Source: an uncultured Sulfuricurvum sp. (lineage in GTDB: Bacteria > Campylobacterota > Campylobacteria > Campylobacterales > Sulfurimonadaceae). Taken from it: 15,327 nt of DNA. Each line of letters begins with the position of its first letter. Position 1 is the first letter of the stretch. Below are positions 1 to 6,809 of this stretch, piece by piece. The notes beneath the pieces were generated by a model that searched no databases, had not been told where the DNA came from, and was given only the letters and a program-made list of their open reading frames with translations. The position numbers and the translations under genes are program-made. Location: contig NZ_CALDDG010000003.1 of the NCBI RefSeq assembly GCF_937936435.1, forward strand, positions 1 to 15,327, given 5' to 3'.

Positions 1-1
1 A

Positions 2-448
2 GAAATCGAAGCGGGAAAATTCGGTCTTAGCTACATCAAACTCGACGGTGATGTCGGGTGTATGGTAAACGGTGCAGGGCTTGCAATGGGTACGATGGAT
101 ACCATCAACTACGAAGGCGGCCGTCCGGCAAACTTCCTCGACGTGGGCGGCGGAGCGAATGCCGAAACCGTGGCAAAAGGGTTCGAGATCATTTTAAAAG
201 ACCCGAACGTCAAAGCGATTTTCGTCAATATCTTCGGCGGAATCGTTCGTTGTGACCGCGTTGCCAACGGTATTTTGGAAGCGACGAAACTGACAAAAGT
301 TGATGTCCCGGTTATCGTCCGTCTGGACGGAACAAATGCCATCGAAGCGGCAGAGATTTTAAACAATGCCGGTATCTCAAACATTATTGCGGCAACCGAT
401 CTTGCAGACGGTGCGCGTAAAGCCGTTGCGGCAGCGAAAGGAGCATAA
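2..448 (+). CDS. sucC: Succinyl-CoA synthetase (ADP-forming) beta subunit, 3' part
   Basis: This is the C-terminal part of the ATP-grasp beta subunit of succinyl-CoA synthetase. With SucD it interconverts succinate + CoA + ATP and succinyl-CoA + ADP + Pi in the cytoplasm. The frame is open from base 2, so the gene starts before the window; about 148 residues are visible against roughly 390 for the family. The visible part begins near the end of the ATP-grasp domain (KLDGDVGCMVNGAGLAMGTMD). It continues through a DVGGGAN segment and NIFGGIVRCD, both typical of SucC, into the C-terminal ligase-CoA domain. The stop is 4 bp before sucD, and the sucD ribosome site (AAAGGAG, 437-443) lies inside the sucC end, so the pair is co-transcribed. 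In an organism with Oor, the enzyme may run towards succinyl-CoA for the reductive TCA cycle; that direction is inference. Identity is secure. Confidence 0.97.
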   Translation, partial: EIEAGKFGLSYIKLDGDVGCMVNGAGLAMGTMDTINYEGGRPANFLDVGGGANAETVAKGFEIILKDPNVKAIFVNIFGGIVRCDRVANGILEATKLTKVDVPVIVRLDGTNAIEAAEILNNAGISNIIAATDLADGARKAVAAAKGA

Positions 449-452
449 TTAA

Positions 453-1328
453 ATGTCTATTTTGGTCAATAAAGATACAAAAGTTATCGTTCAGGGATTC
501 ACCGGAAAAGAGGGGACATTCCACGCTGAACAATGTATGGCGTACGGTACGAAAATCGTCGGCGGGGTTACCCCGGGCAAAGGGGGACAAGAACACCTCG
601 GTCAGCCGGTATTCAACACGGTAGAAGAAGCGGTAGCGGCTACGGGTGCAACCGTCTCTATGATCTTCGTTCCGCCGGCTTTCGTTTCGGATGCGGTTAT
701 GGAAGCGGCAGATGCGGGAATCGAGCTTGCGGTTATCATTACCGAGGGAGCTCCGGTCAAAGACATGATGTACGCCAAAGCGTATGCGGTTAAGAAAAAT
801 ATGATGACCATCGGGCCGAACTGTCCGGGTATCATCACGGCGGACGAATGCAAAATCGGAATTATGCCGGGATTCATTTTCAAAAAAGGGAACGTCGGAC
901 TGATCTCTAAATCGGGTACGTTGACCTATGAGTCTGCGAATCAGGTGGTAAAAGAAGGTTTCGGTATCACTACGGCAGTCGGTATCGGCGGTGACCCGAT
1001 CATCGGTTTGAGCTACAAACAGCTTCTTCCGATGTTTGAGGCAGACCCGGAAACCCACGCGATCGTTATGATCGGTGAGATCGGCGGCGATTTGGAAATC
1101 CAAGCGGCTGCCTATATCAAAGAACACGTGACCAAACCGGTCGTAGCGTTCATCGCGGGTCAAACGGCTCCGGCAGGAAAACGTATGGGACACGCGGGAG
1201 CGATCATCTCCGGCGGTTCGGGAACGGCTGCGGAAAAGATGGCGGCACTTGAAGCGGCAGGGGTAAAAGTAGTCGTTTCTCCTGCAGATATCGGCAAAGC
1301 GGTTGCCGAAGTGATGGCAAAAAAATAA
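453..1328 (+). CDS. sucD: Succinyl-CoA synthetase (ADP-forming) alpha subunit
   Basis: This is the 291-residue alpha subunit, close to the usual length of about 290. It binds CoA through the N-terminal Rossmann domain and carries the transiently phosphorylated histidine. Visible signatures are the CoA-binding domain start (QGFTGKEGTFHAEQCMAYGT), the GGVTPGKGG loop, the IGPNCPGI motif and the phosphohistidine loop GHAGAIISGG, with the His at residue 247. The ATG at 453 is preceded by AAAGGAG at 437-443 with good spacing. It forms an operon with sucC (4-bp gap) and is followed by a 228-bp gap before oorD, so oorDABC may be transcribed separately or by read-through. There is no truncation or missing key residue. 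Confidence 0.98.
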   Translation: MSILVNKDTKVIVQGFTGKEGTFHAEQCMAYGTKIVGGVTPGKGGQEHLGQPVFNTVEEAVAATGATVSMIFVPPAFVSDAVMEAADAGIELAVIITEGAPVKDMMYAKAYAVKKNMMTIGPNCPGIITADECKIGIMPGFIFKKGNVGLISKSGTLTYESANQVVKEGFGITTAVGIGGDPIIGLSYKQLLPMFEADPETHAIVMIGEIGGDLEIQAAAYIKEHVTKPVVAFIAGQTAPAGKRMGHAGAIISGGSGTAAEKMAALEAAGVKVVVSPADIGKAVAEVMAKK

Positions 1329-1352
1329 TAATCAAACGGGATCGATAGCGAT

Positions 1353-1499
1353 CTCGCGTGCGAGCCTTGCGGTAGGCAAGGCGCAATTAGCACAACATAA
1401 GGCAATATTAAGAAAGCTAGGCTATCCTCTAGCAGGTCAGGGCGAGGGCTCTATCAATGATGCCGTCTTTTAAGACAGGAGCTTCGTCTCTTGTACGGT
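1353..1499. other. Structured intergenic element between sucD and oorD (possible ncRNA or small repeat)
   Basis: This non-coding stretch is GC-rich and full of inverted repeats, unlike the AT-rich spacers elsewhere in the window. Visible helices are CTCG/CGAG (1353-1364), a perfect 7-bp stem GCCTTGC-GGTAG-GCAAGGC (1364-1382), GCTAG-8 nt-CTAGC (1416-1433), and a composite stem. In the composite stem GCCGT (1462-1466) pairs with ACGGT (1495-1499), around ACAGGAG-CTTCGT-CTCTTGT (1475-1494). None is followed by a T-run, so simple terminators are unlikely. It could be a leader RNA controlling oorDABC, a dispersed miniature repeat, or the remnant of an RNA-carrying mobile element. I do not recognise the family, and the strand is not decided. 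Confidence 0.45.
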
Positions 1500-1556
1500 C
1501 GGCCGATTTCAGCATGATAATGAGCCTATTTAATTTAAATTTTGTGAGGAGAGTAG

Positions 1557-1886
1557 ATGTTTAAAACGACTAATCCAGGTAATGTCCCGGTATGGGTCAA
1601 TACTGACAATTGTAAAGCGTGTGATATTTGTGTATCGGTATGCCCATCGGGTGTGCTCGGTATGCGTTACGAGCCGACGTCGACACTGGGTGCTATGATC
1701 TCGATCGATCATCCCGAATCATGTATCGGTTGTAATGAGTGCGAACTTACCTGTCCGGACTTTGCGATTTATGTTGCGGATAAAGCGGACTATAAATTTG
1801 CGAAACTCACAGACGAAGCAAAAGAGCGTCAAGCGGCTATTATCGCAAACAACTATATGTCTTTAGATCAAGTGGGAGTTAAATAA
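1557..1886 (+). CDS. oorD: 2-oxoglutarate:acceptor oxidoreductase delta subunit (2[4Fe-4S] ferredoxin-like)
   Basis: This 109-residue electron-transfer subunit of 2-oxoglutarate oxidoreductase has two complete 4Fe-4S motifs: CX2CX2CX3CP with Cys at 19, 22, 25 and 29, and again at 56, 59, 62 and 66. It passes electrons between the thiamine/FeS core formed by OorAB and an external carrier such as ferredoxin or flavodoxin. The ATG at 1557 has a strong ribosome site, AGGAG at 1547-1551, 5 nt upstream. Its stop overlaps the oorA start (TAATG), so translation of the two is probably coupled. An AT-rich TATTTAAT at 1527-1534 could be its promoter, but it is too close to be certain. The order D-A-B-C is the one known from Campylobacter and Helicobacter. 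Identity is firm from the motifs plus context. Confidence 0.95.
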   Translation: MFKTTNPGNVPVWVNTDNCKACDICVSVCPSGVLGMRYEPTSTLGAMISIDHPESCIGCNECELTCPDFAIYVADKADYKFAKLTDEAKERQAAIIANNYMSLDQVGVK

Positions 1887-3037
1887 TGGCAAGAGAAGTA
1901 ATTTCTACCGGTAACGAATTATCGGCACTCGGCGCATTTGATGCCGGTTGTATGTTTTTTGGGGGATATCCGATTACTCCGTCTTCGGAAGTAATGCACG
2001 AGATGTCTGATCTTTTGCCGACAGTCGGCGGAAAATTTATCCAAATGGAAGATGAAATCGCCGGTATTTCGGTAGCACTCGGTGCTTCGATGGCGGGTAC
2101 AAAATCGATGACCGCAACGTCGGGCCCGGGGATTTCACTCAAAGCGGAACAAATCGGTCTCGGTTTTATCGCCGAAGTACCTTTGGTTATCGTAAACGTC
2201 ATGCGCGGAGGACCATCTACAGGTCTTCCGACCCGTGTGTCTCAAGCCGATATCGGTCAAGCACAATATCCGACGCACGGTGACTATGCATCGATCACAT
2301 TGTGTGCGGGTTCACTCGAAGAGTGCTATACGCAAACGGTTCGCGCCTTTAATCTTGCGGAAACCTATATGACTCCGGTTTTCGTCCTTTTGGACGAGAC
2401 GGTGGGACATATGCACGGTAAAGCGGTTCTTCCGGATTTGGAAGAGATTAAAGCTTCTATCAAAAATCGTAAACGTTTCGACGGAAAACCGGAAGATTAC
2501 CGTCCGTACGATGTTCCGATGAACACTCCTGCGGTTCTTAACCCGATGTTCGAAGGATACCGTTACCATGTGACCGGGTTGCACCACGGTCCTACGGGAT
2601 TCCCGACGGAAGACGCGGCACAATGCCAGTTCAACATCGAACGTCTTGTCGGAAAAATCAATACGGTCGCTCTTGAGAACGACGGTTTGGACGATCAGCC
2701 CGATTATGAAGAGTTTATGCTTGACGATGCCGAAGTGTGCATGATCGCCTACGGAAGTATCTCACGCGGTGCTAAAGAAGCGGTTATGAAACTTCGTGCA
2801 GAAGGGATCAAAGCGGGTCTTTTCCGTCCGATCACCATCTGGCCGAGTCCGGTCAAAAAACTTAAAGAGATCGGTAAAAAATTCGACAAAATTTTCGTTA
2901 CCGAACTCAATATGGGTCAATATCTCAAAGAGATTGAACGTGTCACAGGTCGAAGCGACTTCGGTACGCTTCACAAAGCAAACGGTCGTCCGATCGCACC
3001 GCTAGAAATGGTAGCAAAAGTTAAGGAGATGTTCTAA
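1886..3037 (+). CDS. oorA: 2-oxoglutarate:acceptor oxidoreductase alpha subunit
   Basis: This is the 383-residue alpha subunit of the thiamine-diphosphate 2-oxoacid oxidoreductase. It carries the pyrimidine-binding domain I and the transketolase C-like domain II. Signatures are GGYPITPSSE at residues 26-35, the TSGPG segment at 78-82 followed by the SLKAEQIG helix, and MRGGPSTGLPTR, which is typical of KorA/OorA. The C-terminal part (RPITIWPSP, FVTELNMGQ) matches domain II. With OorB it converts 2-oxoglutarate + CoA to succinyl-CoA + CO2 plus reduced carrier, or the reverse in the reductive TCA cycle, which fixes CO2. Start and stop share bases with oorD and oorB (TAATG at both ends), a sign of coupled, equimolar synthesis. 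Length and motifs are complete. Confidence 0.97.
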   Translation: MAREVISTGNELSALGAFDAGCMFFGGYPITPSSEVMHEMSDLLPTVGGKFIQMEDEIAGISVALGASMAGTKSMTATSGPGISLKAEQIGLGFIAEVPLVIVNVMRGGPSTGLPTRVSQADIGQAQYPTHGDYASITLCAGSLEECYTQTVRAFNLAETYMTPVFVLLDETVGHMHGKAVLPDLEEIKASIKNRKRFDGKPEDYRPYDVPMNTPAVLNPMFEGYRYHVTGLHHGPTGFPTEDAAQCQFNIERLVGKINTVALENDGLDDQPDYEEFMLDDAEVCMIAYGSISRGAKEAVMKLRAEGIKAGLFRPITIWPSPVKKLKEIGKKFDKIFVTELNMGQYLKEIERVTGRSDFGTLHKANGRPIAPLEMVAKVKEMF

Positions 3038-3891
3038 TGGCTTTCAATTACGATCAATATCTACGTGTAGATAAAATGCCGACACTTTGGTGTTGGGGTT
3101 GTGGTGACGGTGTTATCCTCAAAGCGGTTATTCGCGCCATCGAAAAAATGCAATGGGATATGGACAAAGTATGTGTCGTATCGGGGATCGGATGTTCGGG
3201 ACGTTTCAGCTCATATATCAACTGTAATACGGTTCATACGACGCACGGACGTACCGTAGCGTATGCGACCGGGATCAAATTGACCCGTCCGGACGCTCAC
3301 GTTATCGTTGTCGCCGGAGACGGTGACGGATTGGCGATCGGTGGTAACCATACCATTCACGGATGCCGCCGTAACATCGATTTGAATTTCATTTTGATCA
3401 ACAACTTCATCTACGGTTTGACCAACTCTCAAATCTCTCCGACGACTCCGCAGGGTATGTGGTGTGTATCGGCACAAAACGGGAACATCGATCCGACGTT
3501 CGATGCGTGCCAGTTGGCGATCGGTGCGGGTGCATCGTTCGTAGCCCGCGAAACGATGCTTGATCCGAAAAAATTGGAAAAAATCCTTGTAAAAGGCTTC
3601 TCTCATAAAGGATTCTCGTTCTTTGACATCATGAGCAACTGCCATATCAACCTTGGCCGTAAAAACAAAATGCAAAGTGCGATGGAAAACCTCCAATGGA
3701 TCGACAGCATTACGACTCCGTTGAAAAAATGGGAAGCGCTTAGCGAAGAGGAAAAAATCAACAAGTTCCCTACAGGGGTACTTCGTGAAGTAGAGCAGGC
3801 TGAATACTGTGACCTTTACGATATGGTTATCGAAGCGGCTCAGGGCAAACGTGCCAAAATTACGCAAGACGATTTTGCGAAAAAAATCTAA
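3037..3891 (+). CDS. oorB: 2-oxoglutarate:acceptor oxidoreductase beta subunit (TPP-binding)
   Basis: This 284-residue catalytic beta subunit binds thiamine diphosphate and Mg2+ through GDGDGLAIGGNH (residues 94-105), followed by NNFIYGLTNSQ and SPTTPQG, as in OFOR beta chains. Cysteines at 19 and 22 (CWGCGDG), 53 (GIGCSG) and 202 (NCHINLGR) match the pattern of the four ligands of the proximal 4Fe-4S cluster in two-subunit OFORs. The first motif reads CWGC rather than the commoner CPGC. The His-rich HTTHGR loop near residue 70 is also conserved. The ATG overlaps the oorA stop by 1 nt. The protein works in the cytoplasm with OorA, OorC and OorD. Identity is secure. Confidence 0.97.
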   Translation: MAFNYDQYLRVDKMPTLWCWGCGDGVILKAVIRAIEKMQWDMDKVCVVSGIGCSGRFSSYINCNTVHTTHGRTVAYATGIKLTRPDAHVIVVAGDGDGLAIGGNHTIHGCRRNIDLNFILINNFIYGLTNSQISPTTPQGMWCVSAQNGNIDPTFDACQLAIGAGASFVARETMLDPKKLEKILVKGFSHKGFSFFDIMSNCHINLGRKNKMQSAMENLQWIDSITTPLKKWEALSEEEKINKFPTGVLREVEQAEYCDLYDMVIEAAQGKRAKITQDDFAKKI

Positions 3892-3900
3892 GGAGAACCT

Positions 3901-4464
3901 ATGAGACATACGATACGATTTACAGGCGTCGGTGGACAAGGGGTTCTCCTCGCCGGTGAGATTATGGCTGCGGCAAAAATCAAACTTGGCGGGCACGGTC
4001 TAAAAACGGCTACCTATACGTCGCAAGTACGCGGCGGAGCAACCGTCGTTGACATTACGCTCGATGACAATGAAATTTTCTACCCGTATGCAAATGAGGG
4101 TGAGATCGATTTCATGCTCTCGGTTGCAAACGTCAGCTACCAACAGTTCAAAAACGGTGTAAAACCGGGCGGTACGATCGTCGTTGAGCCGAATCTGGTT
4201 CATCCGACAGACGAAGACCGCCAAAAATGGAACATCGTCGAGATTCCGATCATCACGATCGCAAAAGAGGAAGTCGGAAACGTTATTACTCAGTCAGTCG
4301 TTGCGTTGGGAATCACCAATGAATTCACAGGTGTCCTCGATCCTGAAACATTGAAACAGGTTATGCTTTCAAAAGTTCCTAAAAAAGTACATGATGTTAA
4401 TATCAAAGCATGGGAACTCGGAATCAAATACGCCAAAGAAGCGAAAGCAAAACTCGCATCCTAA
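3901..4464 (+). CDS. oorC: 2-oxoglutarate:acceptor oxidoreductase gamma subunit
   Basis: This 187-residue gamma subunit belongs to the pyruvate/ketoisovalerate oxidoreductase catalytic-domain family. The N-terminal glycine-rich GVGGQGVLLAGE (residues 9-20) is the family hallmark. It is followed by TYTSQVRGGATVVDI and the NEGEIDFMLSV segment. The ATG at 3901 follows AAGGAG (3890-3895), which overlaps the oorB stop; the gap is 9 bp. It completes the heterotetramer OorDABC and is the last gene of the unit: a hairpin terminator begins a few bases after its stop. No abnormal feature is seen. Confidence 0.96.
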   Translation: MRHTIRFTGVGGQGVLLAGEIMAAAKIKLGGHGLKTATYTSQVRGGATVVDITLDDNEIFYPYANEGEIDFMLSVANVSYQQFKNGVKPGGTIVVEPNLVHPTDEDRQKWNIVEIPIITIAKEEVGNVITQSVVALGITNEFTGVLDPETLKQVMLSKVPKKVHDVNIKAWELGIKYAKEAKAKLAS

Positions 4465-4471
4465 GCTCCTT

Positions 4472-4500
4472 TCCCGCTTCGGCGGGAGCTCCTTCGTCTT
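4472..4500 (+). terminator. Intrinsic terminator after oorC
   Basis: A 6-bp stem TCCCGC/GCGGGA with a very stable TTCG tetraloop (4472-4487) lies 7 nt after the oorC stop. It is followed by a pyrimidine-rich tract (CTCCTTCGTCTTTC) rather than a pure T-run. Its place between the oor operon and the rnpB promoter fits termination of oorDABC transcripts. Confidence 0.7.
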
Positions 4501-4527
4501 TCAAGCCTTTTCTAATCCGTTTTTCTT

Positions 4528-4533
4528 TATAAT
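4528..4533 (+). promoter_or_regulatory. -10 box of rnpB
   Basis: A perfect TATAAT sits 7 nt upstream of the first base of the P1 helix of RNase P RNA, placing the transcription start at about 4540-4541. The upstream DNA is T-rich with no clear -35, which is common for sigma-70 promoters in Campylobacterota. Confidence 0.75.
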
Positions 4534-4540
4534 TTCGATC

Positions 4541-4864
4541 AGGTACAACAGGTGATAGCTTGAGCCACTACTCAAGAGGTAAAGTCCGGGCTGCCGTAGG
4601 ACACGGTTCCATCTAACGGATGGCCACGGTAACGTGAGGGATAGTGCAACAGAGAGCAGACCGCCTCGAAAGAGGTGAGGGTGAAACGGCGGGGTAAGAG
4701 CCCACCAGTCTCTTAGGCAACTAGGAGAGCTATGTAAACCCAACCGCGCAGCAAGAAACAGATGGTTAGCGTCCTACATCGCTATTGTTTCGCTAGAGGC
4801 TCAGAGCGATCTGGGCAGTAGATTAATTATCACTTCATCCAGAACCCGGCTTATCGTTGTACCT
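4541..4864 (+). ncRNA. rnpB: RNase P RNA, bacterial type A
   Basis: This is the catalytic RNA of ribonuclease P, which trims the 5' leader of pre-tRNAs together with the RnpA protein. Universal elements are present in order: GAGGTAAAGTCCGGGCT (4576-4592), ACAGAGAGCAGACCGCC (4649-4665), GTGAAAC followed by GGTAAGAGCCCACC (4681-4706), TAAACCC (4735-4741) and AACCCGGCTTA (4843-4853). The ends are set by a perfect 9-bp P1 helix: AGGTACAAC (4541-4549) pairs with GTTGTACCT (4856-4864). A length of about 324 nt is normal. The first core element has one extra U (GAGGUAAAG against the usual GAGGAAAG). T-rich DNA after 4879 may serve as terminator. It has its own promoter and sits between the oor operon and an AT-rich accessory insert. 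Confidence 0.96.
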
Positions 4865-4916
4865 ACTTCTGATTAACTACTTTTTCCGTTTCTTATCGAT
4901 CTGATGACATTTCCAT

Positions 4917-4976
4917 TATAATTGAAGATTGAATATCTTACCTCATAATTATAGAAGTAGCCTGTCCCCTTTTTCC
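4917..4976. repeat. Inverted repeat plus GTAGCCTGTCCCC motif
   Basis: TATAATT (4917-4923) and AATTATA (4947-4953) form the outer arms, and AAGAT/ATCTT (4925-4929, 4935-4939) an inner hairpin. Directly after comes GTAGCCTGTCCCCTTTTT (4957-4974), a GC-rich patch in otherwise AT-rich DNA. From memory it resembles motifs near REP-associated transposase elements, but no transposase is present. It may be a terminator for rnpB or the edge of the accessory insert. Confidence 0.35.
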
Positions 4977-4998
4977 ATATATATCCTATAACATAAGA

Positions 4999-5004
4999 TA
5001 CAAT
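4999..5004 (+). promoter_or_regulatory. Possible -10 box for the accessory gene pair
   Basis: TACAAT lies about 60 nt before the TTG start at 5064. In DNA this AT-rich such matches are frequent by chance, and no -35 partner stands out. A second candidate, TATGAT, lies near 5032. Confidence 0.25.
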
Positions 5005-5063
5005 AATATATTTTTAAAATTCTAGGATAATTATGATACAAAAAAAGTATTGGAGATAAAATT

Positions 5064-6800
5064 TTGTCAACCAAGTGTGAAGTTCGCGACTGCCAAATCG
5101 ATACGTATGAACATAATTCTAAATGTATTTTGCATTGTGATAAAACTATAGATAATAATTGGATTTTTTCTGGAAACAGACCTATAGAACCACACAAAGC
5201 CAAAAGCAACACAGATGATATTTTGTATTGGAATGAAGAAAAAGTAGAGGTTTTCTGGAATGTTTTGTTTGATGAAATAAAAAATAAAATCTTTAAAAAC
5301 GTAAAAAGAGGACAACAAAACACTACTAACGAAGCTATCAGAGTTATTGGAAATAAGAAAAAATATGGCTTTTATTTAAATTTTTTAGATATAAAATTTC
5401 CACCAGTTAGAAACGATTTTTTAAAAAAGCACATACATTCTAATAATACAATTATAAAGAATAATCAATTTCAAAACTGTACTTTTTATGATAATTGCGT
5501 TATTAATATTTCTGATTTGAAATTGATTTTTCACCCTATACAATCAGGTATTAAAGAAATAACTACGAACAGACCAAACCAATTTTACCATTGTATTTTT
5601 GAACAGAATTTTATACTACATAGACCAGGTTCCACAGAAGAATCTATTGATCTTGATGACTGCAAAATAAAAAAAAGAATAGAGCTAACAAGTGATTTTA
5701 AAAATATTCGTCTTAATAAAATTGAGGCTCTAGTTTTATGCATAAAAGATGGAAGCTTTGGCTATAAAAAAAAGAGTGAATTAGATTCATTTTCATTAAC
5801 AGAGAGTAAAATTAAAAAAATAACAATTGATAATAAAATCATAAATCAATTTGAAATAAATAATTTAGAATCGCACAAAATTGTATTAAAAAATAGTGAA
5901 CTAAAAAAAATATCTATTAAAAAAATCAACACAAATATATTTTCAATTTTCAATATAGACCTTACTGAAGATTCAAAAGCATCTTTTGAAACAATAAAAA
6001 CTAAAGTTTTATCGATAAAACGATTGTCTCAAGATGCGAAGTACATACAATTACATAATATTGATGTAGCTAAAAGATTTTATTGCGAACGTGTTGAATT
6101 TAAAAATACTTACTTCAATGATTTTAATATCAAAAATGCTATCAAAGAGATTAAAAAAGTTTCGTTTATTGATGCACATTTGAATTCAATTCAATGGGGT
6201 AATATTTTTGAAATTAAATCTTCAAAAGATATGTTTAGACAACTAAAATTTGTCAATGATCAGCAAGGTAATCATATCGAAGCAAATGATTTTTATGCAA
6301 AAGAAATGACAACCCATAAAAAAGAAACTTTAGATAAGCAACAATGGCTGTCAAAGTGGTGGCAAGAAAAATTAATTTTCTTATTTGGGGAAAAATTGTC
6401 AAACTTTGGACAAAGTTGGTTTTTACCACTTCTGTGGTTAATGCTTCTAAATTTGTTTTTTTATACATGGGTATATATACACGCATCTTTAATATTAATC
6501 TTTTTGACATTATTGGCATTATCATGGAGTGTAGGCAAATTAGCTTATAAATTATTATCGAATGCAAGGATTAGTTTTTATACTGCACAACATATTGCTC
6601 TTGTTATAACCTTGATATTACTTATATACTATTTTAGCCTTGGCAACATTCAAAAATTTACAGAGTTTATGAGTATTAGAATGCCGAATAAAGGTATAGT
6701 CTATGATAAATATTTACATATTTGGTATCTTAATAAAGCAGTCTCAAGTTTTATTATTTATTACTTTATCGTGGCTTTGCGAAAACATACCAGACGATAA
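5064..6800 (+). CDS. Cys-rich, solenoid-like membrane protein of unknown function
   Basis: This protein has 578 residues and no firm family name. The N-terminus has a zinc-knuckle-like cluster, Cys 5, 10, 21 and 25 with His 24 (CX4C...CX2HC). Residues about 115-390 are strings of short Asn/Ile/Phe-rich segments (NNTIIKNNQFQNCTFYDNC) that look like a degenerate pentapeptide or beta-solenoid region. Residues about 391-415 (FRQLKFVNDQQGNHIEANDF) form a conserved-looking linker. Four hydrophobic helices follow (about 453-472, 474-495, 507-526, 559-572), ending in the basic tail RKHTRR. The architecture recalls pentapeptide-like membrane proteins of Campylobacterota. The start is TTG, supported by GGAG at 5052-5055, 8 nt upstream; no in-frame ATG with a better site is seen nearby. 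The gene is very AT-rich and lies 9 bp before a membrane-anchored nuclease gene. I infer that the two act together, with this one as a sensor or membrane partner. Confidence 0.8.
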   Translation: MSTKCEVRDCQIDTYEHNSKCILHCDKTIDNNWIFSGNRPIEPHKAKSNTDDILYWNEEKVEVFWNVLFDEIKNKIFKNVKRGQQNTTNEAIRVIGNKKKYGFYLNFLDIKFPPVRNDFLKKHIHSNNTIIKNNQFQNCTFYDNCVINISDLKLIFHPIQSGIKEITTNRPNQFYHCIFEQNFILHRPGSTEESIDLDDCKIKKRIELTSDFKNIRLNKIEALVLCIKDGSFGYKKKSELDSFSLTESKIKKITIDNKIINQFEINNLESHKIVLKNSELKKISIKKINTNIFSIFNIDLTEDSKASFETIKTKVLSIKRLSQDAKYIQLHNIDVAKRFYCERVEFKNTYFNDFNIKNAIKEIKKVSFIDAHLNSIQWGNIFEIKSSKDMFRQLKFVNDQQGNHIEANDFYAKEMTTHKKETLDKQQWLSKWWQEKLIFLFGEKLSNFGQSWFLPLLWLMLLNLFFYTWVYIHASLILIFLTLLALSWSVGKLAYKLLSNARISFYTAQHIALVITLILLIYYFSLGNIQKFTEFMSIRMPNKGIVYDKYLHIWYLNKAVSSFIIYYFIVALRKHTRR

Positions 6801-6809
6801 AAGAATAAT

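Noticed and set aside
384..1193. Long minus-strand open frame of 269 codons opposite sucD
   Set aside because: It lies entirely over the sucC end and sucD in the antisense sense, has an Arg/Asp/His-rich composition typical of a shadow frame, and has no ribosome site or family match.
1358..1499. GTGCG near 1358 and GTACGGT near 1493 resemble the 5' end and domain V of a group II intron
   Set aside because: The span is only about 140 nt, the catalytic AGC triad and 34-nt domain V shape are not present, and no reverse transcriptase is nearby. It is kept only as one option for the structured spacer.
3211..3996. Minus-strand open frame of 261 codons opposite oorB/oorC
   Set aside because: It is a shadow of well-conserved OorB and OorC coding sequence with the same Arg/His-rich artefact composition.
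5034..5060. Eight-codon ATG frame (MIQKKYWR) just before the TTG start at 5064
   Set aside because: It is very short and its 3' end simply carries the ribosome site of the next gene; no evidence for a leader peptide beyond position.
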